Positions 8,215 through 17,073 of a stretch of 64,000 nucleotides of DNA are shown here, in pieces. The position numbers and the translations under genes were made by a program. Numbering within the stretch: the stretch's first letter is position 1; each line of letters opens with the position of its first letter. The DNA is from an uncultured Corynebacterium sp. (GTDB lineage: Bacteria > Actinomycetota > Actinomycetes > Mycobacteriales > Mycobacteriaceae). Below the pieces are notes generated by a model that saw nothing but the letters and a program-made list of their open reading frames with translations, searched no databases and was not told the origin of the DNA. Where the stretch lies: contig CALTYZ010000013.1 in NCBI GenBank assembly GCA_943913645.1, forward strand, positions 4,705 to 68,704, in the 5' to 3' direction.

Positions 8215-9627
8215 CTATGCGCTCCAGGATTGCGTGCGCTGAAAGAAGCAAGCAAGTACGGCACCGGCGCCAATTACCGCGCACGGCAGCCAAATGGAAT
8301 TGGCCATTGCGTGTGCAAATGGTTCGTGCAATGCAGTTGGCAGAACACCTGTGAAGGTGGCACCACCAGCGGCTGCGGCGTCAGCGCCGCCTGCAGCGCT
8401 ACCGAGTTGTCTCTCCAACTGCGCTGACATCATCGCCGCAATAGCGGCGGAACCGACCACTGCACCCATCTGGCGCATGGTGTTGTAGACCGATGAGCCT
8501 GAGCCGGCCAGGCGCCCCTCAAGGTTGCGAGTGGCCACCATGGACAAAGGCCCCCATATCATCGAGTTTGCAATGCCGTAGATCACTGACGCCACATACA
8601 TCCAGCTCGGGTTGATACCGGGCGCGGTGATCACAGCGGTCATGGCCATTGATGCTGCAGCCAGGATGAGGCCGGCGATGGCGAAGGGTTTCGGGTCGTA
8701 GGAGTTTGTCAGTTTGCCGATCCAAGGTGACAACAACAATGACATTAACCCCGAAGGCAGTACCAGCAGGGCAGCGTGAGTGGGGGAGTAGCCTTGGACG
8801 CTTTGGACATAAATCATCCACGGGATAATGAAGGTTGATACCGCAAATCCCACACTGGCGATGGTGCAGCCAGCGAGCGTGAAGTTACGGTTGGAGAACA
8901 ATTCCAAGGGCACGAGTGCATCCCTGCCTCGTACCGCCTGCCAACGTACAAAGCTACCCATTGCGACGGTGCCGACGACCAGCAAGCTCCACAGCCGCCA
9001 GTCCCCGTTCAAGCGTTGCGCTTCTTGGATTGCGAAAACGAAACAGAACATGCCGACGGCGCTGAGCACCACGCCGACCCAGTCGAAGCTGCGGTTCGTT
9101 TGCTCCAGCGTGGGTACAAAACGCGCGGCGAGCACCAGACCAACAATGCCAACTGGCACGTTGACATAGAAGATCCATGGCCAACCTGCGGCGTCAACAA
9201 GCAAACCGCCCGCAAGGGGGCCGGTGACGGTGGCAAGACCTGCCGTTGCGCCCCACACTCCCATCGCAGCGCCACGGGCTGTGGGTACGAACGTACGGAT
9301 CATCACTGACATAGTTTGCGGGGTGACCATCGCCCCACCGAGGCCTTGGAACGCGCGGGCGATGATCAGGGCCGTTACCGAACTTGCAAGACCGCATGCA
9401 AGTGAGGATGCGGTGAACAGGGCAAGCCCCAGCAGGTATATCGAGCGGGGTCCGAAGCGATCCCCCAAGCGGCCTGTTATCAGCAACGGCACTGCATATG
9501 CAAGCAGATACGCGCTGTTGACCCAGATGACTTCGTTATATGAGGCTTGTAGTCCCTCGGCGATGGCGGGAATCGCCACCGACACAATGGTGGAATCCAC
9601 CAGGATCATGAAAAACCCCAGCATCAT
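8215..9627 (-). CDS. MFS exporter, DHA2 (EmrB/QacA-like) family
   Basis: A 470-residue carrier with about 14 membrane helices. Motifs: LVDSTIVSVAIPAIAEGL in helix 1, GRLGDRFGPRSIYLLG (motif A), ARAFQGLGGAMVTPQ, and GPLAGGLLVDAAGWPWIFYVNVPVG (motif C and the following loop), all typical of drug/proton antiporters. The substrate is not predictable. Homology seems to begin upstream of the ATG: the in-frame codons before it read PWPALWS, but no ATG, GTG or TTG lies there (see findings). Confidence 0.88.
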   Translation of the reverse strand: MMLGFFMILVDSTIVSVAIPAIAEGLQASYNEVIWVNSAYLLAYAVPLLITGRLGDRFGPRSIYLLGLALFTASSLACGLASSVTALIIARAFQGLGGAMVTPQTMSVMIRTFVPTARGAAMGVWGATAGLATVTGPLAGGLLVDAAGWPWIFYVNVPVGIVGLVLAARFVPTLEQTNRSFDWVGVVLSAVGMFCFVFAIQEAQRLNGDWRLWSLLVVGTVAMGSFVRWQAVRGRDALVPLELFSNRNFTLAGCTIASVGFAVSTFIIPWMIYVQSVQGYSPTHAALLVLPSGLMSLLLSPWIGKLTNSYDPKPFAIAGLILAAASMAMTAVITAPGINPSWMYVASVIYGIANSMIWGPLSMVATRNLEGRLAGSGSSVYNTMRQMGAVVGSAAIAAMMSAQLERQLGSAAGGADAAAAGGATFTGVLPTALHEPFAHAMANSIWLPCAVIGAGAVLACFFQRTQSWSA

Positions 9628-9733
9628 CGACCACAGGGCAGGCCAAGGTGAGTGCTCAGGGGTGTGAGTTTCTGCGGCCGGACCTGGGTGTGAAGGGCGT
9701 GGGGGTGTAGCTGGAGCGTCGATACGCTAGATG

Positions 9734-11215
9734 TTAGTCAAATGGCAAAACTGCGCGCAGCTCGGCCGGGAGCAGGGGTTGCAGCAGTGGCCACGACAAC
9801 GCGGCAAGCGCGCCAACGGCCGCGAGTATCCCGACGACGAACGCAGCCGTGCCGCCCGGTGACGCTGGTTTAGACGACAAAGCGAGCGTCGTGGGCTTTT
9901 GCTCAATGAGGTCGTTTTCCGCCGCCATCTCCGGGGTGTCTACTGCATTATTGAGCGTGCGTATCGTCAGATCCTGCTCGTGTTCGGTGGCAGGGGAGTC
10001 AATGCCGAAGAACCTATCCAACCCCCTGACGTTGAACTGTGTTGCCATGTAGCGGCTGTTGTTTGCGGTGTTCCATTGGGAAACAACAATGTCCATGTTG
10101 CCAATGCGCGAGCCAGGAACGATGTAGCCACCATATGGCTGCGACCAGTTCAACGGGGTCTGTTTCTCACCCCAGCTACCATGTTTCGCCACCACTGCGG
10201 TTGGCACGTCGTTCCAGTCACGCGCGATGTCCTCAGCGATGCGCACCTCGATTTGCAAGGTGTCCTCGTTGAAGAGCACCAGTACCCAGTGGCCGTCGAT
10301 GTAGCGAAGATTCATCTCACCGGCTTTCACGCCGTCCGCGAGAATCGGGGTGCCGCTATCGCCCCACTGGCCAGAAGTCGGGTCGAACAACTGCCACTTG
10401 GAACGATCACCCATATCGGCTTCGCTAAAGCGGGAGAGATAGACCGGATTTGAACGGTCGAAGGACGTAGAGACCACGTAGATATAACCATCTGGCCCCC
10501 GCTCCCATGAGAGCAGCTCACCCATGTGGTTCATGTACGTCGCGTTTGTCCGGCCAACTGACTCCCAGCGCTGTCCGCCGTCGGTCGAACGCCAGATCTG
10601 GGTACCGATCACGTCGCCGAGGGTGCGGTTCCACATCCCTTGTAGATAGAGGGTGCCATCGATGTTGATGACGTCAGAGGGGATCAGGGTCAATTGGTCT
10701 TCGCGCAGGTAGCCGACTGTTTGTTTCACCCGTTTGCCGCGGTTCAGCGGGCGCAGGATGCGGAGAAACCCATTCTCGTCGATTTTTGCCACGACACCAA
10801 CCGGGCTCATCCATTCCCCCCGGCCGAAGCCTTGGCCTGAAAACGAGTCGCCGAAGACCATCGCGAATTCGCCATCCCCGATGGGCGCCATTGTTCCTAG
10901 ATCGCCCGCGCCCAAACCTACGTGCTTGGAGTGCGGTCCGAGCACATCACCCATGATCTGGATGACGGTGCCATCAGGCATGGTGTAGGGTTCCGACGCT
11001 GTTTTCTGTGGTGGGGTGGCGTTGGAGTTGTCGACTCGGGATGAACCGGAGGATGCGGGCACGCTGGAGGAGTCTGGCATCCCGGAGCTTGCGGTTGCAT
11101 TCGTGAGACTTGATTGTGCCAGCGCAGGCGGGGCAACAAGCATCGACGATGTCATGATTGCGGCGGTAGCTGCGGCCGCCGCGCGCGACGAAGCGTGGTG
11201 TGACACACGAAACAT
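9734..11215 (-). CDS. Secreted DUF4185 protein with C-terminal membrane anchor
   Basis: A 493-residue protein. A long signal peptide ends near APPALAQ (about 34), followed by a Ser/Thr-rich linker. The main domain (about 85-415) contains AMVFGDSFSGQGFGRGEWMSP, LYLQGMWNRTLGD, WRSTDGGQRWESVG and YMVSQW-like repeats, a beta-propeller-like layout recognised as DUF4185. A single hydrophobic segment (about 455-478) near the C-terminus should anchor it outside the membrane. Family function is unknown, although the Asp-box-like SxDGGxxW suggests a carbohydrate-active or sugar-binding propeller. A perfect 20-bp palindrome lies 40 bases upstream. Confidence 0.78.
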   Translation of the reverse strand: MFRVSHHASSRAAAAATAAIMTSSMLVAPPALAQSSLTNATASSGMPDSSSVPASSGSSRVDNSNATPPQKTASEPYTMPDGTVIQIMGDVLGPHSKHVGLGAGDLGTMAPIGDGEFAMVFGDSFSGQGFGRGEWMSPVGVVAKIDENGFLRILRPLNRGKRVKQTVGYLREDQLTLIPSDVINIDGTLYLQGMWNRTLGDVIGTQIWRSTDGGQRWESVGRTNATYMNHMGELLSWERGPDGYIYVVSTSFDRSNPVYLSRFSEADMGDRSKWQLFDPTSGQWGDSGTPILADGVKAGEMNLRYIDGHWVLVLFNEDTLQIEVRIAEDIARDWNDVPTAVVAKHGSWGEKQTPLNWSQPYGGYIVPGSRIGNMDIVVSQWNTANNSRYMATQFNVRGLDRFFGIDSPATEHEQDLTIRTLNNAVDTPEMAAENDLIEQKPTTLALSSKPASPGGTAAFVVGILAAVGALAALSWPLLQPLLPAELRAVLPFD

Positions 11216-11255
11216 TATCTAAACCTTCAGGGCAGGATGGGTAAGGAAGTAAGCG

Positions 11256-11275
11256 GATGCTTTTATAAAAGCATC
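11256..11275. promoter_or_regulatory. Perfect 20-bp palindrome upstream of the DUF4185 gene, candidate operator
   Basis: GATGCTTTTATAAAAGCATC is fully self-complementary and sits 40 bases before the start of the secreted DUF4185 gene. Its centre (TTTATAAA) could also act as a -10 region. The position fits a dimeric repressor site; no T-run follows, so an intrinsic terminator is less likely. Confidence 0.45.
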
Positions 11276-11391
11276 ATCACCTTAACAAAACGCTGTGTAT
11301 TCAGCGCGTCGTCGTGACTGTCCCCGCGTCCTGGAAGGGGTGGCGCTCACGACAAACCTTGCGCACTGTCGTTGCGCACCGTGCGATTACG

Positions 11392-11439
11392 CATCTGCCC
11401 CCGGGAGCACGTTCATGAACGTGCTCCCGGGGGCAGATG
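11392..11439. terminator. 48-bp perfect palindrome (two 24-base arms, no loop)
   Basis: Every base of 11392-11415 pairs with 11416-11439. The outer arm contains CATCTGCCCCCGGGAGCAC and the centre is GTTCATGAAC. It lies 22 bases after the stop of the minus-strand cupin gene and about 176 bases before the DUF4185 gene. It could form a very stable hairpin ending the cupin transcript, without a T-tail, as is common in Actinobacteria. A protein-binding site is the alternative. Confidence 0.5.
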
Positions 11440-11461
11440 GACGCAACCCGCCTAGAGGGGC

Positions 11462-11884
11462 CTAAGCGCCGTCGGTTTCTTGCGGATCGTTGTCCGCGTC
11501 CGCCTTCGTCTCGTGGCGGGTGCCAGGTTCGTGCTCCGGCGGAGCGTAAATCGAGTACAGTTTGGCTGGCTCATCGCCTTCGTTGACGAAATTGTGCCAT
11601 TTGCCGGACGGGACAAAGGCGGCCCAATCGGCGTGAATGACTTCGTCGATGTCCAAGTTGTCCTTGCTCTCACCTAACTGCGCGCGCAGCGAGCCAGACT
11701 CGAGCCGCAAGAACTGGTCATGGCCCTCGTGGATTTCCGCGCCGATTTCCCCACCAGGCGGAATAGTCATCACCGTCAGCTGCAGTTTTTCACCGGTCCA
11801 CAACGTGTCCCGGAACGCATCATTTTCTAGCGTGGCTTGTTCAATGTTGACAACGTACGGTTTCGGTCCGCGGTCATTGCTCAT
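11462..11884 (-). CDS. Cupin domain protein
   Basis: A 140-residue single-domain cupin. Motif 1 is GAEIHEGHDQFLRLESG, giving candidate metal ligands H52, H55 and E62; motif 2 is FVPSGKWHNFVN with H97. The tail (from about 118) is charged and probably disordered. Cupins of this type bind a metal and act as small enzymes or sensors; no substrate is evident. ATG 11884 is preceded by AAGGAG. A 48-bp palindrome follows the stop. Confidence 0.85.
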   Translation of the reverse strand: MSNDRGPKPYVVNIEQATLENDAFRDTLWTGEKLQLTVMTIPPGGEIGAEIHEGHDQFLRLESGSLRAQLGESKDNLDIDEVIHADWAAFVPSGKWHNFVNEGDEPAKLYSIYAPPEHEPGTRHETKADADNDPQETDGA

Positions 11885-11936
11885 ACTACGGTTGCACTCC
11901 TTCTGATCTTCTCACTCGTACATCGACGAGCCTAGC

Positions 11937-11962
11937 GAGAAAACGCGGGCACTGTTTTTCGC
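11937..11962 (-). terminator. Candidate hairpin terminator after the 11963-13189 gene
   Basis: Directly after the TAA on the minus strand, GCGAAAAAC and GTTTTCTCGC can pair (nine pairs, one bulged C) around a nine-base loop. There is no clear T-run afterwards, so its strength is uncertain. Confidence 0.35.
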
Positions 11963-13189
11963 TTATCGACGGTGCCGCCCGCCCTCTTCATCTGTCGCTG
12001 CTTGCATCCGTGCCTGCCTGCGCAAGCGTACTTTTTCCACCTCTGAAAGCCCAGTGAGATCCGGAGATGCCGCAACCTCTGGGGCGCGCTGCTGTTCACG
12101 TTCGGCTGCAAGCAACGCCGGTGCTGAAGCGGGTGTGGAATCACTCGCGGGGTGAGGCACGGCAGCAAACGTCGCCGTTTCCGGCTTCGGTGTGCGAACC
12201 GGCTCAATCGGGCCGGTCACTTCGGCTGCAGAGACGTCGTCGCGGTCTGCTTCGTCCGCAGCAGCCGCATTGTTTTCATCCACACTGCTTGCAAGTGATA
12301 CTTGGCGAGGTGTGTTTGCGGGCTGCGGTGTGTCGCCCGGATCGGCAGCGTAGTCGCGCTCAACAGTGACTCCCCAGGTGCCGTCGGGAAATTCGATGAG
12401 TGACCACGGCGCAGCCGGGCCCGCATCTTGCTGGGGGTGTGCCTGTGGCCGCTGGTACCCGGCGGGGACTTTCAAGCCCGGAACTTGGCCGATGCCTTCA
12501 TCTGGTCCAGCGATATTGAGCGCCGCGAGCCCATCGAGCAACACAACGCGGGCATAGACGACCCCGCTGCCGGCCTCATCCGTTTCGGCCGCGGCGGCGA
12601 GAAACCTGCCAAGGGTCTCATTATCCGGCGAATCAAATCCGCCGAGCACTTTGTCGCCCAAGGTTGCTGCGACATGATCACCGATTCGATGCAGAGCAAC
12701 GAACCATTGCCCAGGCGAGCGGGCAGCTAGCTCTTCAGCTGTGAACTCGCCTTTGGTGGTATCCACCACCATCATGTCCCCAGGAGGAAGCACGAGCGCG
12801 CTTGCTGGCGCATCATTGCGTGGCACGACAAGCTCAGGCGGTGGCAACACGACCGCGAGCTCGAAGCGGCCTGTGGATTCTTCCAACTTCACTTCAGCAA
12901 CCGTGACCGGCATCAGCAACGATGCATCGACTCGCACTACATCGGCGAAGCGGTCGCGATGCTCTGAAGCGATCTCTCCCAGCACCGGACCTTGCCCCCC
13001 GCCGGTGCTGAGTCGCCGTACCCGCCACGAACCAGTGAGCGGGTTTGGCTGCAGCAGTACATCGATGAATGCGCTGCCGCGTAAGTCTGCAAAATCGGTG
13101 AACAGGGCTGCCTGTACGACGTGCTCGACAGGAATTTCCTCACCCTGCCCCCAGACGGAGGGTGCCAGCGGATACAAACGCGGGCCCAT
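11963..13189 (-). CDS. Protein of unknown function (408 aa)
   Basis: A soluble 408-residue protein. Residues 1-265 look like one folded unit containing VEHVVQAALFTDFADLRGSAF, ELAVVLPPPELVVPR and PGQWFVALHRIGDHVAATLGD. The C-terminal third is Pro/Ala/Glu-rich and probably disordered, ending in a basic stretch (RLRRQARMQAATDEEGGRHRR). I do not recognise the family. A strong AAGGAGG lies five bases before the ATG. It follows the DUF808 gene on the same strand after 59 bases. Confidence 0.65.
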   Translation of the reverse strand: MGPRLYPLAPSVWGQGEEIPVEHVVQAALFTDFADLRGSAFIDVLLQPNPLTGSWRVRRLSTGGGQGPVLGEIASEHRDRFADVVRVDASLLMPVTVAEVKLEESTGRFELAVVLPPPELVVPRNDAPASALVLPPGDMMVVDTTKGEFTAEELAARSPGQWFVALHRIGDHVAATLGDKVLGGFDSPDNETLGRFLAAAAETDEAGSGVVYARVVLLDGLAALNIAGPDEGIGQVPGLKVPAGYQRPQAHPQQDAGPAAPWSLIEFPDGTWGVTVERDYAADPGDTPQPANTPRQVSLASSVDENNAAAADEADRDDVSAAEVTGPIEPVRTPKPETATFAAVPHPASDSTPASAPALLAAEREQQRAPEVAASPDLTGLSEVEKVRLRRQARMQAATDEEGGRHRR

Positions 13190-13248
13190 CCTGCCTCCTT
13201 CTCGAAATAGCTTGATTGATCTTCAGCTCGGGAGTAGACCAATTAATT

Positions 13249-14178
13249 CTACGCAGAGGCAGAGACCGGTGTGGAGAGTTTCTTCACTATCTGTACGACA
13301 ACCAGGATCACAAACCCGGTAATCAGCCCGAAGCCAAGGGAGATGCCGGTTTCGACAAGCCAGCCGCCGAAACCACCGCCGACTGCCTCCACGCCGCGCT
13401 CAATCACCTCGTGCGGCCAATGCCAGCCGATCACCTCGTGCAATCCACGAACAATGAGGTGGCCGCCGACCCACAGCATCGCAACAGTGCCCACCACCCC
13501 AATCGCAGTCAGTACGTACGGCATCCCTTTGACCAGGGCTCGACCAGTTTTCACAGCCTTGCCTCGGGTGATCATTGCTCGCCCAATGTCGTCGATTTTC
13601 ACCAGCAGCGCTACTGCACCATAGACTGCGATGGTGATGAAGATACCGACGGCGATCAACACAGCCGCCTCCATCCACAGTGGCTGATCAGCGACCTCAT
13701 CAAGCGCAATGATCATGATTTCGGCACTCAAAATCAGATCAGTGGTGATCGCACTTTTGACGAGAAAATCTTCATCCTGTGGCGTCTTATTCACTGCCTG
13801 CTGCTCGTCGGCGTGTGCGTCGGAGGTCAGTTTATGGGCGATCTTTTCGGCACCTTCGAAGCATAAGTAGGCTCCGCCGAGCATGAGCAGCGGCACAAGA
13901 GCCCACGGTGCGAGCGCGTTGAGGAGCAATGCAATGGGGAGAATAATGAGCAACTTGTTGCGCAGCGAGCCCTTGGTAATCCTCCAGATCATCGGCAGTT
14001 CGCGCGCAGGGGTGACATCGGAGACATACTGCGGTGTGACGGCGGCGTCATCAATGACAACGCCTGCAGCCTTCGCGGACGTTTTCGCGGTCAGCGCTGT
14101 AACATCATCGACCGACGACGCTGCCGTGCGGGCGATTAACGCGACGTCATCAAACAGTGCTAGCAAACCACCGGCCAT
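13249..14178 (-). CDS. DUF808 family inner-membrane protein (YedI-like)
   Basis: A 309-residue protein beginning MAGGLLALFDDVALIARTAASSVDD, the signature of DUF808. It has about 5-6 membrane segments, the stretch PALLMLGGAYLCFEGAEK-like at about 125-142, and an EDFLVKSAITTDLILSAEI segment. Function is not established; members are sometimes linked to envelope homeostasis. ATG 14178 is chosen because AAAGGAG precedes it by 6-8 bases and the family signature begins there. It diverges from the TPP-riboswitch operon. Confidence 0.85.
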   Translation of the reverse strand: MAGGLLALFDDVALIARTAASSVDDVTALTAKTSAKAAGVVIDDAAVTPQYVSDVTPARELPMIWRITKGSLRNKLLIILPIALLLNALAPWALVPLLMLGGAYLCFEGAEKIAHKLTSDAHADEQQAVNKTPQDEDFLVKSAITTDLILSAEIMIIALDEVADQPLWMEAAVLIAVGIFITIAVYGAVALLVKIDDIGRAMITRGKAVKTGRALVKGMPYVLTAIGVVGTVAMLWVGGHLIVRGLHEVIGWHWPHEVIERGVEAVGGGFGGWLVETGISLGFGLITGFVILVVVQIVKKLSTPVSASA

Positions 14179-14302
14179 GTCGGGCTCCTTTCCATCTGGC
14201 CCGTTTGGGGCGATGCCCGAAACTACCACCATGATCCAACGCGCGTACACAGCTGGGTAGGCCCTGGGCTAGGATCTAGGCCACTATTGAGCAACACCAA
14301 CC

Positions 14303-14392
14303 CACGGGTGTCCGGCTGAGCTGCCGGGCTGAGACGTCACATGAAGGCGAACCGTCGAACCTGATCCGGGTCATGCCGGCGATAGGAAGGAA
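14303..14392 (+). promoter_or_regulatory. TPP (thiamine pyrophosphate) riboswitch
   Basis: The leader shows the conserved THI-box elements in order: a GGGTGTCCGG stem start, CTGAGA (14329-14334), GAACCTGATC (14357-14366), then CGGGTCATGCCGGCG and a closing AGGAAGG. The last element is also the ribosome binding site for the ATG at 14398, so ligand binding probably hides it (translational control, inferred). It explains regulation of the ykoE-D-C operon by thiamine status. Confidence 0.92.
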
Positions 14393-14397
14393 TAAAG

Positions 14398-14982
14398 ATG
14401 GAAAAGCACTGGCGCGTCATTGACATTGTCACCGCCGCAGTCCTCGGGGTTGCGTGTGGATTGATCTTTTGGGTCTGGAATGGCCTCGGATACGCAGGCT
14501 TTAAAGCGTTTGACGCACTGACCCCCGGTCTCGGTGGGTTGTTCACCGGAATCTGGTTTTTGGGCGGCACACTCGGCGGGCTGATTATTCGCAAGCCGGG
14601 TGCGGCACTGTTCGTTGAGGTGTTGGCAGCTTCGGTGTCAGCGGTCCTGGGCAGTCAGTGGGGAATTGAAACCCTCTACTCAGGCCTTGCTCAAGGCCTG
14701 GGGGCGGAGGTCGTGTTTTTCGCATTTGCGTATCGACGTTTCAGCCTGACAGTCTCGATTCTTTCCGGCATGGGAGCAGCGATAGGAGCATTTATTCTTG
14801 AACTGTTCACCTCAGCGAATCTGGCGATGAGCCTTGCGTTCAACACCATCTACCTGTCGTGCATGCTTGTCTCAGGAGCGGTGCTTGCCGGTGTGCTTGG
14901 CTTCTACCTGGTCAAGGCTTTAGCCGGTACTGGCGTCCTGGATCGATTTGGCGCTGGCCGGGAGCGTCATCGCGTCGCGTGA
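14398..14982 (+). CDS. ykoE: ECF transporter S component, YkoE family (thiamine/HMP precursor uptake)
   Basis: A 194-residue membrane protein with about 6 hydrophobic helices and the YkoE-like opening WRVIDIVTAAVLGVACGLIFWVWN. It is the substrate-binding membrane subunit of an energy-coupling factor importer. The TPP riboswitch directly upstream points to thiamine or its pyrimidine precursor HMP as substrate. The ATPase gene begins by a GTGA overlap with its stop codon, so the complex is translated together. Confidence 0.88.
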   Translation: MEKHWRVIDIVTAAVLGVACGLIFWVWNGLGYAGFKAFDALTPGLGGLFTGIWFLGGTLGGLIIRKPGAALFVEVLAASVSAVLGSQWGIETLYSGLAQGLGAEVVFFAFAYRRFSLTVSILSGMGAAIGAFILELFTSANLAMSLAFNTIYLSCMLVSGAVLAGVLGFYLVKALAGTGVLDRFGAGRERHRVA

Positions 14983-16301
14983 GACCAATTGTTTGTGCCC
15001 GGGGTTTGGGCTATCAACACGCGACCCGCGCAACTGCTGCTTTTCAAGGCGTCAATCTTGACATCGCACCAGGGGAGCGGGTGCTGATTACGGGAGATTC
15101 CGGATCAGGCAAATCAACACTTTTGTCTGTCATTGCGGGTCTCGCGGGCGATGACGAAGACGGCCGCAGCGTGGGCACGTGCGAAGTGCGTGGCACGGTG
15201 GGGATGGTCATGCAAGATCCTGAGGCCCAGACTATCTTGTCGCGGGTTGGCGATGATGTTGCCTTCGGTGCTGAAAACATGGGTGTGCCGCCAGCAGAAA
15301 TCTGGCCGCGAGTTGAGCACGCGCTTGACGCGGTCGGGCTCGACGTCGCACTTGATCATAAAACCGCCCACCTCTCCGGCGGGCAAAAACAACGTCTTGC
15401 GCTGGCTGGTGTCATCGCAATGGGCGCAGACATCATCATCTTGGATGAGCCGACGGCAAACCTTGATCCTGCCGGCCGTGATGAAGTCATCGCCGCTGTC
15501 GACCAGGTCTGCCGCCGTACCTCGGCCGCACTGATCGTGGTGGAGCATCGCCCCGCACACTGGACTCAGGTAGTTGAGACGTTTTACCGCCTCACGCCGG
15601 CGGGATTGACATCGATTGCGGCCAACGAGTTGCCGCACGCACCGCAGTTACCGCCAGCGCTCGAGGTCGCGATAGGTGCTGAACCGGCCGTTGTAGCCCA
15701 CGCTGTGCAGACCAGATTTGGCCCGCCACGCACCCTTTCAGTGCCGCGCGGATTTTCCACCGTTCTCACCGGAAAAAACGGTACAGGCAAAACCACCCTT
15801 GCCCATGTGCTTGCCGGGCTGGTCGCGCCCGAACGAGGACAGGTCGAATACAGCGAGGCGGTGGCACAGGGTTTGCACACTCCAGTGCACACCTGGACAG
15901 CGAAACAGCTCGCCGCGCGAATCGGGTGTGTCTTTCAAGACCCGGAACACCAATTTGTCACCTCTACCGTCGGTGAAGAAATGGCGCTCAGCGGCGCGCC
16001 AGCTGCGCAAGTAGACGAGTTGCTTGTTCGGCTGCGCCTGGATCACCTGGTGCAAGCGAACCCTTTCACCTTGTCTGGCGGGGAAAAGCGGCGCCTTTCC
16101 GTGGCTACTGCGTTAGTACACAGCCCACGCCTTGTGGTGTTGGACGAGCCGACCTTTGGCCAGGACGATCAGACCTTCGTGGAACTCGTGACGCTGATTC
16201 GTCAACTCACTGAGGAGGAAACCACGGTCATCTCGATTACCCACGATGAGGCCTTCATTGCTTCGCTCGGTGACCACATTGTGCAGATCAAAGGGGAGTG
16301 A
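14979..16301 (+). CDS. ykoD: ECF transporter double ATPase, YkoD-like
   Basis: A 440-residue protein with two ABC ATPase domains in one chain. Domain 1: Walker A GDSGSGKST, signature LSGGQKQR, Walker B IIILDEPTANLD. Domain 2: GKNGTGKTT, LSGGEKRR, VVLDEPTFGQD. Both sites look intact. It powers the YkoE/YkoC importer. GTG 14979 overlaps the ykoE stop by four bases; homology begins just after it (CARGLGYQHATRATAAFQGVNL), whereas the frame further upstream lies inside ykoE. Confidence 0.9.
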   Translation: MRPIVCARGLGYQHATRATAAFQGVNLDIAPGERVLITGDSGSGKSTLLSVIAGLAGDDEDGRSVGTCEVRGTVGMVMQDPEAQTILSRVGDDVAFGAENMGVPPAEIWPRVEHALDAVGLDVALDHKTAHLSGGQKQRLALAGVIAMGADIIILDEPTANLDPAGRDEVIAAVDQVCRRTSAALIVVEHRPAHWTQVVETFYRLTPAGLTSIAANELPHAPQLPPALEVAIGAEPAVVAHAVQTRFGPPRTLSVPRGFSTVLTGKNGTGKTTLAHVLAGLVAPERGQVEYSEAVAQGLHTPVHTWTAKQLAARIGCVFQDPEHQFVTSTVGEEMALSGAPAAQVDELLVRLRLDHLVQANPFTLSGGEKRRLSVATALVHSPRLVVLDEPTFGQDDQTFVELVTLIRQLTEEETTVISITHDEAFIASLGDHIVQIKGE

Positions 16302-16307
16302 GCCGCG

Positions 16308-17069
16308 GTGGATGTGTTGGGGCCGACAAACCCTGTGACCCGGATTGGGGCATTGGCGTTGCTGACCACCCCGCTTATGGTCACCGTTGATTGGGTGTCT
16401 GCCGTGGTAGTGATCGCATTTACTGTCAGCATGGTGCCGCTGTGCGCCATTGGCTATGCAACGTTTGTGCGTCGCGCACTGCCGCTGGCGATTCTTGCAC
16501 CCATCGCCGGGGTGCCGATGGCTCTCTACGGCCGGTCGGGCGGGGAGGTGCATCTTGACTGGGGGTTGATTCAGGTCAGCGACTTGTCTGTGTCTTTGGC
16601 TATCGCTGTTGCATTGCGGGTGTTCGCGATTGCTTTGCCGGTGATTGTGCTTGCCGCCAATGTTGACCCGACCGATTTCGGTGACGGTCTTGCACAAGTG
16701 CTGCACCTGCCGGAGCGCTTTGTCATCGGCACTGTCGCAGCGTTGCGGATGCTGACGCTGCTGAGCGATGATCTTGAGGCACTGCGGCGTTCTCGTCGCG
16801 CGCGCGGCATTTCCGATACAGGCAACGTCCGATATTGGTTCTCGTTGGCGTTTGGTTTGCTGGTGATGTCTTTGCGGCGCGCGGGCAAGCTGGCGACTGC
16901 GATGGAGGCGCGCGGGTTTGGCCGTTCCACCTCTCGCACCTGGGCCCGGACATCGCGGCTGCAGTTGCGCGACGGCGTTGTCATGGTGGTCTGTCTACTG
17001 GTCGGACTTGGCGCCCTTGCTGCCGCGTATATGTCGGGCACGCTGCGCCCGGTGTGGGCTGTGAGCTGA
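16308..17069 (+). CDS. ykoC: ECF transporter transmembrane (T) component, YkoC-like
   Basis: A 253-residue membrane protein with about 5 hydrophobic segments and the T-component signature RRSRRARGI (about 163-172), with a second Ala-Arg-Gly motif, MEARGFG, near 202. These coupling helices contact the ATPase. It completes the ykoE-D-C importer under the TPP riboswitch. The start is GTG, six bases after the ATPase stop. Confidence 0.88.
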   Translation: MDVLGPTNPVTRIGALALLTTPLMVTVDWVSAVVVIAFTVSMVPLCAIGYATFVRRALPLAILAPIAGVPMALYGRSGGEVHLDWGLIQVSDLSVSLAIAVALRVFAIALPVIVLAANVDPTDFGDGLAQVLHLPERFVIGTVAALRMLTLLSDDLEALRRSRRARGISDTGNVRYWFSLAFGLLVMSLRRAGKLATAMEARGFGRSTSRTWARTSRLQLRDGVVMVVCLLVGLGALAAAYMSGTLRPVWAVS

Positions 17070-17073
17070 GGTT

